A DNA stretch of 64,000 nucleotides from Sporosarcina cascadiensis (GCF_009650995.1 NZ_WHVV01000001.1:62001-126000); one strand, 5' to 3'; shown: positions 34,497 to 43,821, counted from the first letter of the stretch. The notes: a model not told the origin generated them from the letters alone. A program made the numbers and translations.

Positions 34497-35405
34497 ATGA
34501 AGAAGCGAAAAGTAGGCTCGAGTGATTTATATGTCTCTGAGCTCGGTCTCGGCTGCATGTCACTGCCTGCCGAACTGAATTCGGCCCGTTCAGTATTGGA
34601 TGAAGCAATCGAAAACGGTATTAATTATTTCGATACTGCAGATCTTTATGATAAAGGGACAAATGAAGAATTGATCGGTGCTGTGTTGAAAGAAAAGAGA
34701 AATGACCTGATTATTGCGACGAAGGCAGGAAACAAGTGGACTCCCGGCAAAGACGGCTGGGAGTGGGATCCTTCAAAAAAACATATTATGTCGGCAGTGA
34801 AAGACAGTCTGCGGAGGCTGCAGCTGGATACGATTGATTTGTATCAGCTTCACGGCGGTACAATGGATGACAATGCCGAGGAGACGATCGAAGCGTTTGA
34901 AGCATTGAAAACAGAAGGCGTCATCCGGGAATACGGAATCTCTTCCATCCGGCCGAATGTCATACAGCGTTTCCTTGAAAATAGCAGCGCTGTTTCCGTC
35001 ATGATGCAGTACAGTCTGCTCGACAGACGGCCTGAAGAATATTTTCCGATGATCAAACAGTGCGGTGCATCGGTCGTCACGCGCGGAACGATTGCCAAAG
35101 GCCTGCTGACAGATGAAAGTATGGAACGTGTGACAAAAATGGGTGGTTTTGCATCCTATTCACACGCAGATCTGCAACGGACTGTACAGTCACTTTCTGA
35201 AATAACAACAGATTTTCATGCCGCTGCACTGGCATTTAATCTTAGGCAGCCGGTTGTCGCATCGGCTTTGATTGGCTCAAGAACATCTGAGCAGCTTCAG
35301 CAGACACTTGACGCTTACAGAACTCCGGTTGATCCCAAACTGCTGGATGAGCTGGAAAAGGTTACTGTCCAGCACGGCTATGAAGAACATCGGGTTGAAA
35401 GCTGA
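34497..35405 (+). CDS. yqkF: Aldo/keto reductase YqkF
   Basis: The 302-residue (beta/alpha)8 oxidoreductase shows the catalytic Asp and Tyr in YFDTADLYDKG, Lys in IIATKAGN and His in YQLHGGT. The LATSIRPN-like loop ISSIRPNVI and the C-terminal NADPH-binding region are present. The natural substrate is unknown. Start: two earlier ATGs are in frame, but GGAGAG is eight bases before the ATG at 34497, giving MKKRKVGSSDL as in B. subtilis YqkF. It ends with a strong terminator. Confidence 0.9.
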   Translation: MKKRKVGSSDLYVSELGLGCMSLPAELNSARSVLDEAIENGINYFDTADLYDKGTNEELIGAVLKEKRNDLIIATKAGNKWTPGKDGWEWDPSKKHIMSAVKDSLRRLQLDTIDLYQLHGGTMDDNAEETIEAFEALKTEGVIREYGISSIRPNVIQRFLENSSAVSVMMQYSLLDRRPEEYFPMIKQCGASVVTRGTIAKGLLTDESMERVTKMGGFASYSHADLQRTVQSLSEITTDFHAAALAFNLRQPVVASALIGSRTSEQLQQTLDAYRTPVDPKLLDELEKVTVQHGYEEHRVES

Positions 35406-35420
35406 ATATGTCCGATGCCT

Positions 35421-35462
35421 AAAAGCCAATTCACCTAATTATGCAGGTGAATTGGCTTTATT
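35421..35462 (+). terminator. Intrinsic terminator after yqkF
   Basis: GCCAATTCACCT and AGGTGAATTGGC form a perfect 12-base stem with an eight-base loop, followed by TTTATTT. It borders the stop of the convergent small gene and may act for both. Confidence 0.88.
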
Positions 35463-35704
35463 TAGCTGTCCATATACTTATTCGCCGCTTCGGATAATGC
35501 TGCATGCTTAGGTTTCGGTATCCCATAAAACTGTTCATAGCGGCACATTTTACAGGAACAATGTATTTTCCCTTTATTCAGCTTGCCGGCAACCGGCAGA
35601 TATTTCTCTTCATAGCCAAGCACATTCCGCAAAATCGACAGCTTCTTTTTTATGATCCGTTCACGCTGATGCCGCGTGTAGGCACGTGTTCTTTTTTCTT
35701 TCAT
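35462..35704 (-). CDS. Small basic Cys-rich protein, unknown function
   Basis: An 80-residue protein with a highly basic N-terminal helix (MKEKRTRAYTRHQRERIIKK) and a C-terminal Cys motif CSCKMC, followed by RYEQFYGIPKPKH. Similar short proteins with a CSCxxC motif are, as I recall, scattered in Firmicutes, without known function. Charge suggests nucleic-acid binding and the three Cys suggest a metal, both inference. AAAGGAG is present 13 bases before the ATG, a long spacing. It is convergent with yqkF. Confidence 0.65.
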   Translation of the reverse strand: MKEKRTRAYTRHQRERIIKKKLSILRNVLGYEEKYLPVAGKLNKGKIHCSCKMCRYEQFYGIPKPKHAALSEAANKYMDS

Positions 35705-35845
35705 ACAATGATCCAGCTCCTTTGACAGACCCCGGCTTGCAAAGAGTCTCAAAGGATGAAAACGGTATTCTTTACAAGCGGGGTATGGAGCTGGATACTC
35801 TTGTGTACATAATCAAAGTGTATGGTCCTCATTTCCGAATCGTAT

Positions 35846-36880
35846 TTAATGCATATATTTGTTATTCAGTTTCACTTGATACCGCCACATTTCATGAAGA
35901 TCACCTTGATAGGAAAAAACCTCTTTACCGATCAGTTCACGCAGTCTGTACTCGAGCCACTCGTCACCGGTGTATTGCTCTATATGTCCAAGCACTTCGC
36001 CAATGACACGGGCAGCAGGCATAAAATCGGGCTCTGTCTGTTCTTTATGAAGACGTTTTGCACACTTTATAATGAAATCGTCGTGACGATCACTGTTTAA
36101 ACCCCATAATTCCCCGTGCTCCCAAGTCCTCAGCACATCTTCCAGCAGCAGAACATGATTCCCCTCTTCCTGAAGCGCACGCCGTTTTGTCGGCTTCAAT
36201 GGCCGGAGTTTGTACTGCTCATACAGTTCAAGCAGCTGTTCGGGAGCCATTTCTCCTGAATGCCGGTAATAATATTCTGTTTTCTGCTCCTGATATACAT
36301 GAATATCGTGAAATGCTTTATTTGTATTCATTTCAGACAAATCATTCGGCTTATTTCTCAGCAGATACATCACAATTCGCAATCCGGTCTGCTCTGCGGC
36401 ATTCTCGCCTGTCCAGACGATGATCGGCTGGGTCGGCGGGATGGCTTTTACTTGCTTCAGCGCCTTTAACAGCTCTTGTTCTTCCTGCTCGAAGTCACCG
36501 GGAAATGAGTGAAAATGCTGCGACTGCCATTGAATCCGATTTCTGACGCCTTGTTCTGTATGCAGGGATTCGACCGGTCCGACTGATAAAACACCCGGGA
36601 CGACAATGACTTCCTCCGTCTTTTTATAAGGCTTCTTGCGGAATGCTGCTTTCAAACTGCCGCCGGCTGATCCTCCAAATATGATATGCACCGTTTCATA
36701 GCCGTTATTTTCTTCTCTGCTGCTTGTTTGGATCAATGATTCTTTCATAGCCTGCAGGGTTTCTTTTACTTCGCGCTCTTCACATTGCTCAAGACGCAAA
36801 AACATTAGATGCAAAAAGGACTTCACTTCTCGTTCATCCAATTTCGAAATAGCTTGTTTCAGCTGATTGATGTTTTCCAT
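35846..36880 (-). CDS. DUF1835 / DUF3658-domain protein
   Basis: The 344-residue soluble protein has an N-terminal helical lead (1-60), a DUF1835 domain starting at VHIIFGGSAGGSLKAAF (about 65-190), and a C-terminal DUF3658-type region (about 250-344). The family is common in Bacillales and its function is not known; the glycine-rich strand-loop resembles a nucleotide or ligand site, which is inference. A GTG two codons upstream is possible; AGAGGTG favours the ATG at 36880. It is a single gene next to repeat-rich spacer. Confidence 0.8.
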   Translation of the reverse strand: MENINQLKQAISKLDEREVKSFLHLMFLRLEQCEEREVKETLQAMKESLIQTSSREENNGYETVHIIFGGSAGGSLKAAFRKKPYKKTEEVIVVPGVLSVGPVESLHTEQGVRNRIQWQSQHFHSFPGDFEQEEQELLKALKQVKAIPPTQPIIVWTGENAAEQTGLRIVMYLLRNKPNDLSEMNTNKAFHDIHVYQEQKTEYYYRHSGEMAPEQLLELYEQYKLRPLKPTKRRALQEEGNHVLLLEDVLRTWEHGELWGLNSDRHDDFIIKCAKRLHKEQTEPDFMPAARVIGEVLGHIEQYTGDEWLEYRLRELIGKEVFSYQGDLHEMWRYQVKLNNKYMH

Positions 36881-36950
36881 TCGCACACCTCTTTCCGCGC
36901 AACTATATAAGTTAATTAATAAATAAGCATTCTATAAGTTACCTAGTACC

Positions 36951-37187
36951 GTTGATTTCCGTTCCAGGCGGACGCTTGTCTTGCGGGCCCGCGGTGAGCC
37001 AAGCGGACAGCGAAGGGTCCGCTTTGCCGTATTTCTGCGCCTTTTGCAGAAATTAAGGCAAACAGTGCTCCTAACGCTACGCTTTTACTCGCAAAAGCCG
37101 TTCTTCGTGACGGCTTTCGCTCCCCTAAGTTGTCATCACCTGTCGGGCTGATCCTCCCAGAGTCGCCGCCTTCCACTCCAATCAACT
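36951..37187 (-). repeat. Dispersed non-coding repeat A, copy 1
   Basis: About 240 bases that recur, inverted, at 54834-55041. Shared blocks, read on the minus strand, include GAGTGGAAGG, CTCTGGGAGGATCAG, GGGAGCGAA, TTAATTTCTGCAAA, CCCTTCGCTG, CGCTTGGCTCACCG and GCGTCCGCCTGGAAC. The centre is a hairpin (37023-37061) whose arms are TATTTCTGC and GCAGAAATTA extended by TTGCC/GGCAA. A second hairpin AAAGCCGT/ACGGCTTT is unique to this copy. Short open frames here are accidental, since the repeat does not keep a reading frame between copies. The spacer 36881-37524 holds no credible gene. Confidence 0.85.
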
Positions 37188-37302
37188 AAGCATTGCGTAA
37201 GCTAATTTGCTGTCAATACTGAAAACTAAACTCATCATATATAGTACTATTGCTGCATAACTTTTATACATTATTCTACCACTTAACTATTCAAAAGACC
37301 GG

Positions 37303-37449
37303 TTTGGTGCGGTATTCATTCCTTTTGGTTCGTTCCGCAATCCGTTTGGCGCGTTGAAAGGAAATAAACGTGCGGCTGTCGGCATTTTTGGTTCGGTTCC
37401 AAAGTCTTTTGGCGCGGTTAAATACTTTTTTGGCGCGGCACTTTATCGC
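37303..37449. repeat. 21-bp periodic repeat array
   Basis: The motif TTTGG(T/C)(G/T)CG recurs at 37303, 37324, 37345, 37387, 37408 and 37429, and a degenerate unit with GTGCGGC falls at 37366, so seven units keep an exact 21-base period. In the + frame each unit reads as a heptapeptide beginning FGA or FGS, and the frame stays open from 37261 to 37470 but has no usable start codon or ribosome-binding site. It lies between repeat A and the pbuX terminator. Whether it is a protein-binding array, a decayed gene or a mobile repeat is not known. Confidence 0.75.
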
Positions 37450-37467
37450 GGAACCCCTTTGCCGAAC

Positions 37468-37508
37468 TAAAAAAACTGCCTGAAAGTGATTTCCACTTCC
37501 AAGACAGC
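37468..37508 (-). terminator. Intrinsic terminator after pbuX
   Basis: On the minus strand CTGTCT-GGAAGTG and CACTTTCAGGCAG pair with mismatches, followed by TTTTTTTAG. It lies 17 bases after the pbuX stop. Confidence 0.7.
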
Positions 37509-37524
37509 TATTTTACTACATCTA

Positions 37525-38879
37525 TTACTTACTTTGAGCTGACGCACTGACCAGAACAGAAGAAGGTCCGTCATTCCGAACTGCCGTCTGACTTTTCATT
37601 TCTGCAGTTTGCTGTTCGGTCGGTTTCTTTTTAGAAGGAATCATATTAAAAATGATATTCAAGAAAATCGCTGTGAGACTGCCGAGTACGATACCGTTGC
37701 TTGTCAAAATCTGTACGCTATCTGGCAATCCTGCAAATAACTCAGGAACAACTTGAACACCAAGGCCGATGCCTACTGAACAGGCCACAATCATTGCATT
37801 GTCCTGATTTTTTGAAATTACAGGACTCAGCATTTTAATTCCCTGCGCTATAACCATACCGAACATCGCAACCATCGCTCCGCCAAGTACAGCGTTAGGA
37901 ATAATGATGGCAAGTGCAGCCACTTTCGGAAGGAGGCCCAGAGAAATCAACATGATCGCAGTCACAAGAATGACACGCCGTGATTTCACACCTGAGATTT
38001 GCATGAGTCCGACATTCTGAGAAAATGTCGTGTAAGGAAACGCATTGAAAATCCCGCCGATCACAGAAGCCAGTCCTTCCGCACGGTATCCCTTTTTCAG
38101 TTTCTCCTGATCGATTTCCTCATCACAAATATCTCCAAGCGCGAAATAAACACCAGTTGACTCGACCAATGAAACCATTCCAACAAGCACCATTATCACA
38201 ATAGGAAGTACATGGAACGTTGGAGTTGCTAAATAAAACGGTGCTACCATATGCACATAAGAAGCTTCCTGAACATTTGAAAAATCGACTATCCCCAGGA
38301 AAACAGCCGCAACAGTACCGACTACTAAACCAAGCAAAATCGATATCGATTGCAGGAATCCTGAAGAAAACTTATATAGCAGCACGATGAACAGCAATGT
38401 CCCAAATGAAAGGCCTATATTCGTCATGGAACCGAAATCCGCAGCCCCCTGACCGCCACCCATATTATTAATCGCCACGGGTATCAATGTAATCCCGATG
38501 ATTGTTACGACTGATCCCGTAACGATCGGCGGGAAGAAACGTACAAGTCTTCCGAAGAAGCCGCTGATCACAAATATAATTGCCCCAGAAGCAATAACCG
38601 AACCGTAAATAGCCGAAATACCATATTCATTCCCGATTAAAATCATTGGTCCGACAGCGGTAAATGTACAACCCAGGACGACAGGAAGACCGATGCCGAA
38701 AACTTTATTGCGGGAAATTTGAAAGAGTGTGGCAATCCCGCACATTAAAATATCAATAGAAACCAGATACGTCAGCTGTGTCGGTGTCAATCCGATCGCA
38801 TTTCCTACAATCAGCGGGACCAGTACTGCACCGGCATACATGGCCAGTAAATGTTGAAAACCAAGTAAAGTAGTTTTCA

Positions 38880-38880
<1 letters not shown>
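37525..38880 (-). CDS. pbuX: Xanthine permease PbuX (NCS2 family)
   Basis: A 451-residue transporter with about 12 to 14 membrane segments. NCS2 landmarks include GFQHLLAMYAGAVLVPLI near the N-terminus, VESTGVYFALGD, and FPYTTFSQNVGLMQISGV. It imports xanthine by proton symport. The ATG overlaps the xpt stop (TGATG), so the two are translated together; their shared leader has a guanine riboswitch. The B. subtilis xpt-pbuX pairing is preserved. Confidence 0.95.
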
Positions 38881-39485
<605 letters not shown>

Positions 39486-39493
39486 TTACACAA

Positions 39494-39552
39494 ATATAAA
39501 AAGCGCACATGCCAATCCCCATATAAACTATGAGAGAGCGGCATCTGCGCTT
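39494..39552 (-). terminator. Riboswitch-controlled terminator of xpt-pbuX
   Basis: AAGCGCA-ATGCC and GGCAT-TGCGCTT pair across one mismatch, followed on the minus strand by TTTTTATATTT. Its loop contains CTCTCTCATAG, which is complementary (one G-U pair) to CTATGAGGGAG at the 3' end of the aptamer, so an antiterminator can form when ligand is absent. A further hairpin (39561-39603, GAAAAGCA/TGCTTTTTC arms) lies inside that antiterminator loop. Confidence 0.85.
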
Positions 39553-39610
39553 GTAAAGATGAAAAAGCATTTTCCCGCCCGACGGCAAGAAAAGCTGCTT
39601 TTCATACTCC

Positions 39611-39677
39611 CTCATAGGCGGTCCGTTTACGGCGGACCGGTAGAAACTTGCGAGCCATATTCCCGCGATTATATGAG
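39611..39677 (-). ncRNA. Guanine-type purine riboswitch
   Basis: On the minus strand the aptamer runs from CTCATATAATCGCGGG through TATGGCTCGCAAGTTTCTACCGG to ACGGACCGCCTATGAG. P1 is CTCATA/TATGAG, P2 is CGCGGG/CTCGC-like, P3 is GGTCCG/CGGACC. The base at the specificity position in J3/1 is C (GCCTAT), which marks guanine rather than adenine sensing. Target genes xpt and pbuX agree with this. The spacer 39465-39782 is fully used by this leader and promoter. Confidence 0.96.
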
Positions 39678-39699
39678 TCCTATTTAACTGAATGCTAAC

Positions 39700-39727
39700 A
39701 GTATAGCACGATTCGACAAATTTTCAA
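39700..39727 (-). promoter_or_regulatory. SigA promoter of the xpt riboswitch transcript
   Basis: TTGAAA (39722-39727) and TATACT (39700-39705) on the minus strand, 16 bases apart, placing the start about 15 bases before the aptamer. Confidence 0.7.
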
Positions 39728-39782
39728 TATGTAAATTCTTCATACAAATTGACAATTTTGTTGCAGCTTTATTTTCAGAGTT

Positions 39783-40712
39783 CTAGACAAATATAATAGA
39801 TGACAGATAGATTACGATTCCTACAGTAAAACTGCTGGCTATAGTAGTAAACAGAACAATCTGTGCTGCGAGTTCTGCCTCGACATCATATTCCAATGCC
39901 AATGTCGAACTGTTTCGCGATGTAGGGAAACAACTGGCAATCCATAATGACTGAGCGGTTACTCCATCAATTTTTAAAAGCAGAATGAGCAGCAGGGCAA
40001 TGGCAGGCGAAAGAATGAGACGGCCAAATGCACTGAGGAAAATCAGCCGGTTCCACAAAGTTTTCACTTTAATTTGCGCTAGTTGAGCTCCTAACGTTAT
40101 CAAGGCAATCGCGATAAAAGCATCTGATAAATGACTGACCGGCAATTCGATAAAATTAGGCAGCCGGATATCCGCCAGATTGAGCAGCGCGCCGATCCAC
40201 AGGGCATGTATGATGGGCATCTTGATAAATTGTTTGACTATAGAAATCCCCGACTGCGTGGAGGAGACCAGATTAAACAGTCCATATGAGTAAGTGAGCA
40301 GATTTTGATAGACAATGATAATAATCTGAATTGACACGCCGAGAGGACTCGAATGAAATACCAGCTGACTGACAGGCAGTCCATAATTTCCTGAATTAAT
40401 CAAAACGATGCTATTCTTCATCACAGCTGACTGCTGGCGGTTCAGACGAAGCATTTTACTGAAGACATGACCGGTCACAATCAGCAAAGAACTGAATAAC
40501 ACGACAAAAAACAATACATCCAGCAAGACTTCTATATTAATGACAGTATGATATAAGTTCATGAAAACGGCAGCGGGTATTAAACAATACGTCAGTATAT
40601 TCCCCAGTGCTTTGACGTTAAAAGTAAATTTTATTTGCAAAATAACACCAATTGCTAATAAAATCAGCATCGGTGTGATAACATTTACAAAGACTATGAG
40701 TAAGTATCCCAT
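39783..40712 (-). CDS. AEC-family (auxin efflux carrier-like) permease
   Basis: The 309-residue membrane protein has about ten predicted helices in two halves, with VFVNVITPMLILLAIG at the start and the IVLINSGNYGLPVSQL motif typical of the family. Bacterial members export or import small organic acids such as malate; the substrate is not readable here. AGAAAGGAG sets the ATG at 40712, 18 codons inside the longest frame. It is divergent from the MFS gene and appears to be monocistronic. Confidence 0.85.
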   Translation of the reverse strand: MGYLLIVFVNVITPMLILLAIGVILQIKFTFNVKALGNILTYCLIPAAVFMNLYHTVINIEVLLDVLFFVVLFSSLLIVTGHVFSKMLRLNRQQSAVMKNSIVLINSGNYGLPVSQLVFHSSPLGVSIQIIIIVYQNLLTYSYGLFNLVSSTQSGISIVKQFIKMPIIHALWIGALLNLADIRLPNFIELPVSHLSDAFIAIALITLGAQLAQIKVKTLWNRLIFLSAFGRLILSPAIALLLILLLKIDGVTAQSLWIASCFPTSRNSSTLALEYDVEAELAAQIVLFTTIASSFTVGIVIYLSSIIFV

Positions 40713-40789
40713 AAAGGATTCTCCTTTCTGCATTTGCAGCTGCCTACTTCTCAGAACAATCTTCACGGAATATAGGAGGCTTCACAATC

Positions 40790-42022
40790 TTGAAATCACA
40801 ACCAGAACGTCCGAACAAGCATTTACATTTTCCCAAAAGTCAATGGATACTGCTAGCCGGAATTTTATTCATTGCATCAACTATTCGATCTCCGCTTACT
40901 TCGGTGGGTCCTATTATTGGGTCCATACGTGATCAATTGCAAATATCCAATTCATTAGCAGGGTTTCTGACAACCATTCCCCTGCTCGCATTTGCCATTG
41001 TATCACCTTTTGCTCCGCGGCTTTCGAAGAGATATGGTCTCGCGCCTACCCTGTTCTATGCCCTTTTGATATTAATGGCCGGCATATTAATGAGGTCAGA
41101 AGGATCGAGCAGCCTGCTGTTAATCGGTACTTTTTTGATCGGCGTAGGAATCGCATTCGCAAACGTTCTGCTGCCGAGTTTATTAAAACTAAGTTTTCCT
41201 TTACATATCGGACTGATGACAGGCTTATATTCGGTTTCAATGAATCTTTCAGCTACTCTTGCCTCAGGTATTGCAGCACCAATTGCTAATCATACCTCAT
41301 ATGGCTGGCAAGGAGCACTAGGAATTTGGGGAGTCATTACATTTTTAGCGATCATCGTCTGGATTCCTCAAATTCGGAAGAAACGTGACGTCGAAAAGGA
41401 AATAGCAAAAAACGTGAAAGTCCAAGTGAAGACTCCACTCTGGAAATCACCGATCGCTTGGAGTGTCACCTTTTTCATGGGTCTGCAATCATTTTTATTC
41501 TATACAACTTCCTCATGGATTCCTGTCGTTCTGCAATCGACAGGATTTTCGGACGAGGCAGCGGGCTGGATGCTTTCCTTAGTTCAGTTTGCGCAGTTGC
41601 CTATGCTGTTTATCATACCAGTCATCGCGGATAAGATGAGAAATCAAAGAGTACTGGTTGCTGCCATACTAGTCTGTTATTTGCTCGGATACGGCGGCGT
41701 ACAGTTCGGCAGCGAAAGCTTAACAGCATTATGGATGATCTTCATCGGTCTCGGCGGCGGTTCTGCATTCGGCCTGTCGATGATGTTCTTCACACTTCGA
41801 ACAGCCACACCAGAACAGGCTGCATCACTTTCCGGCATGGCACAGTCTATCGGCTACTTGCTGGCAGCAGTCGGGCCGGTGCTGTTCGGCTACCTGCACG
41901 ACTGGACAGGTTCTTGGACTCTACCACTTTATGTATTCATGCTGATCGCATTCCTCATCTTCCTATCAGGGATATATGCAGGAAAAGATCGGGTCATTTC
42001 GGAAGACACGCAAACCTCATGA
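40790..42022 (+). CDS. MFS transporter, CynX/NimT family
   Basis: The 410-residue protein has 12 predicted helices. The N-terminal IRSPLTSVGPIIGSIRDQL stretch is characteristic of CynX/NimT transporters (cyanate, 2-nitroimidazole and related solutes), and B. subtilis YycB belongs to this group. The substrate is unknown. The start is TTG with AGGAGG ten bases upstream. It is divergent from the AEC gene and ends in a strong terminator shared with exoA. Confidence 0.85.
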   Translation: MKSQPERPNKHLHFPKSQWILLAGILFIASTIRSPLTSVGPIIGSIRDQLQISNSLAGFLTTIPLLAFAIVSPFAPRLSKRYGLAPTLFYALLILMAGILMRSEGSSSLLLIGTFLIGVGIAFANVLLPSLLKLSFPLHIGLMTGLYSVSMNLSATLASGIAAPIANHTSYGWQGALGIWGVITFLAIIVWIPQIRKKRDVEKEIAKNVKVQVKTPLWKSPIAWSVTFFMGLQSFLFYTTSSWIPVVLQSTGFSDEAAGWMLSLVQFAQLPMLFIIPVIADKMRNQRVLVAAILVCYLLGYGGVQFGSESLTALWMIFIGLGGGSAFGLSMMFFTLRTATPEQAASLSGMAQSIGYLLAAVGPVLFGYLHDWTGSWTLPLYVFMLIAFLIFLSGIYAGKDRVISEDTQTS

Positions 42023-42058
42023 GAAAAAGAGCAGGTGCCTCGGCACTTGCTCTTTTTT
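42023..42058. terminator. Bidirectional terminator between MFS gene and exoA
   Basis: AAGAGCA-GTGCC and GGCAC-TGCTCTT form a 12-pair stem with a two-base loop. It is followed by TTTTTT on the + strand and by T-rich sequence on the minus strand; the two genes converge here. Confidence 0.88.
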
Positions 42059-42060
42059 GA

Positions 42061-42819
42061 TCATTCAAAAATCAATTCAGCTGAGATCGGACAATGGTCA
42101 CTGCCAAGGACTTCTGCATGAATTTCGCTTCTTTGGAGAGTGGGCTGGAGACGCTTCGAAAGCAGTACATAATCAATCCGCCAGCCGATATTACGCGCTC
42201 TGACATCCCGCATATAGGACCACCACGTATAAGCCCCTGTTACATCCGGATGAAGGTAACGGAAACTGTCAATAAAGCCAGCCTCATGCAGTCGCGACAT
42301 TCTGCTCCGTTCCTCCATCGTAAACCCTGAATTGCCATGATTGGATTTCACATTGAATATGTCAATCTCTTCATGAGCTACATTCAAATCGCCACAGTAA
42401 ATGACTGGCTTCAGCTGATCCAGAGCAGTAAGATGAGCCAGCATTTCATCTTCCCACTCCAGCCGGAAATGCAATCGCGCCAAGTCTCTCTGTGAATTGG
42501 GCGTATAGCAGTTTACTAAGTAAAACTCCTCAAATTCAAGTGTCAGCACCCGGCCTTCCACTTCATGATCCTTGCCATTCAGGCCGTACTGCACAGAAAC
42601 TGGACGTTGCTTTGTGAAGACAGCAGTGCCCGAATACCCTTTTTTCTCTGCATAATTCCAATATTGTTCATATCCTTCAAAAGGAAGTTCAATCTGCCCT
42701 TCCTGACATTTGATTTCCTGCACGCAGAAGATATCTGCCTGTGACTGTTCAAAAAAGTCATGGAAGCCCTTTTTCACACAAGCCCGTATTCCGTTAACAT
42801 TCCAAGAAACAATCTTCAA
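42061..42819 (-). CDS. exoA: Exodeoxyribonuclease III / AP endonuclease
   Basis: The 252-residue enzyme repairs abasic sites and removes blocked 3' ends. Family motifs: SWNVNGIRA, metal-binding Glu in FCVQEIKCQ, YCGDLNVAHEEID, YTWWSY, GWRIDY and the terminal LGSDHCPI. It matches ExoA/Xth in length. The start codon is TTG, chosen because MKIVSWNVNG is the invariant N-terminus; the ribosome-binding site is poor, so expression may be low. Confidence 0.95.
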   Translation of the reverse strand: MKIVSWNVNGIRACVKKGFHDFFEQSQADIFCVQEIKCQEGQIELPFEGYEQYWNYAEKKGYSGTAVFTKQRPVSVQYGLNGKDHEVEGRVLTLEFEEFYLVNCYTPNSQRDLARLHFRLEWEDEMLAHLTALDQLKPVIYCGDLNVAHEEIDIFNVKSNHGNSGFTMEERSRMSRLHEAGFIDSFRYLHPDVTGAYTWWSYMRDVRARNIGWRIDYVLLSKRLQPTLQRSEIHAEVLGSDHCPISAELIFE

Positions 42820-42846
42820 ATCTACACAACCTGTCTATTCAATCAA

Positions 42847-43758
42847 TTAACTTCCATTAAAACTGACAGCCAATTTCGCCGCCAGTTCTGCATTCGATTT
42901 CACTAATGCGATATTTGCTTCCAGACTCTTGCCGCCGGTCAGTTCCTGAACTTTTTTCAGCATATGAGGTGTCAATTCTTTACCGCTGATTCCGAGCTCT
43001 TCGGCTTCCTCCAAGGCATCTGATACCAATTGCTCCATATACTCCTGATCCATTGCATATTGTTCAGGAATAGGGTTGGCTATGATCGCGCTCCCTTCAA
43101 GGCCTAAGTTCCATTTCACCCGCAGCATCTCTGCTATTAATTCCACGTCGTCTACTTGATAGTCTACACGATGGGAACTGCCTCTTGTATAGAAAGCAGG
43201 GAAAATATCTGTCTGATAGCCCATGACCGGCACCCCTTTGGTCTCCAGATACTCAAGTGTTTTGCCCAGATCCAAAATAGATTTTGCTCCTGAGCAGACT
43301 ACCGCCACGCTTGTCCGTGAAAATTCGTCCAAATCTGCTGATATGTCCATTGTTTGCTCCACTCCGCGATGTACACCGCCGATTGCTCCTGTCGTGAATA
43401 CACGGATCCGCGCCAAGTCTGCAAAAAACATCGATGCTGCAACAGTTGTAGCCCCTGGTTTTTTTGTTGCGATCAGATAGCTGATATCTCGTCTGGACGC
43501 TTTAACGACACCTTTGCTGTCTCCAAAACGTTCCAACTCTTCATCTGTCAGACCAATTTTAATTTTGCCGTCCATAATCGCAATTGTTGCAGGGACTGCG
43601 CCGTTATCCCGGACTATCTGCTGTACTTCACGCGCCGCTTTAACATTTTCAGGATAGGGCATGCCGTATGTAATAATTGTCGATTCCAATGCGACAATCG
43701 GCTTGCCGTATTTCATCGCTTCTTTGACTTCTTCCGAATATGAAACATATCTCCTCAT
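42847..43758 (-). CDS. psuG: Pseudouridine-5'-phosphate glycosidase
   Basis: The 303-residue enzyme splits pseudouridine 5'-phosphate into uracil and ribose 5-phosphate. Strong family segments are VALESTIITYGMPYP, the TTVAASMFFADLARIRVFTT region with GGVHRG, and GYQTDIFPAFYTR. The partner pseudouridine kinase (psuK) is not next to it, so the substrate may be made by a kinase elsewhere. It follows the FAD oxidase by about 60 bases; the 28-base gap to exoA leaves no room for a promoter. Confidence 0.93.
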   Translation of the reverse strand: MRRYVSYSEEVKEAMKYGKPIVALESTIITYGMPYPENVKAAREVQQIVRDNGAVPATIAIMDGKIKIGLTDEELERFGDSKGVVKASRRDISYLIATKKPGATTVAASMFFADLARIRVFTTGAIGGVHRGVEQTMDISADLDEFSRTSVAVVCSGAKSILDLGKTLEYLETKGVPVMGYQTDIFPAFYTRGSSHRVDYQVDDVELIAEMLRVKWNLGLEGSAIIANPIPEQYAMDQEYMEQLVSDALEEAEELGISGKELTPHMLKKVQELTGGKSLEANIALVKSNAELAAKLAVSFNGS

Positions 43759-43821
43759 CTGACTCTTCCCCTTTACCGTTCGATTACTCTATCTTCATAA
43801 TAATCATTATATACTATTAAT

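Noticed and set aside
36943..37185. An 80-codon minus-strand open frame in repeat A
   Set aside because: It lies wholly inside a dispersed repeat, has no ribosome-binding site, and the frame is not preserved block by block in the second copy.
43796..43816. Palindromic ATAATAATCATTATAT near the psuG start, resembling a Fur box
   Set aside because: It matches only about 11 of 14 core positions in very AT-rich spacer, and psuG has no link to iron.
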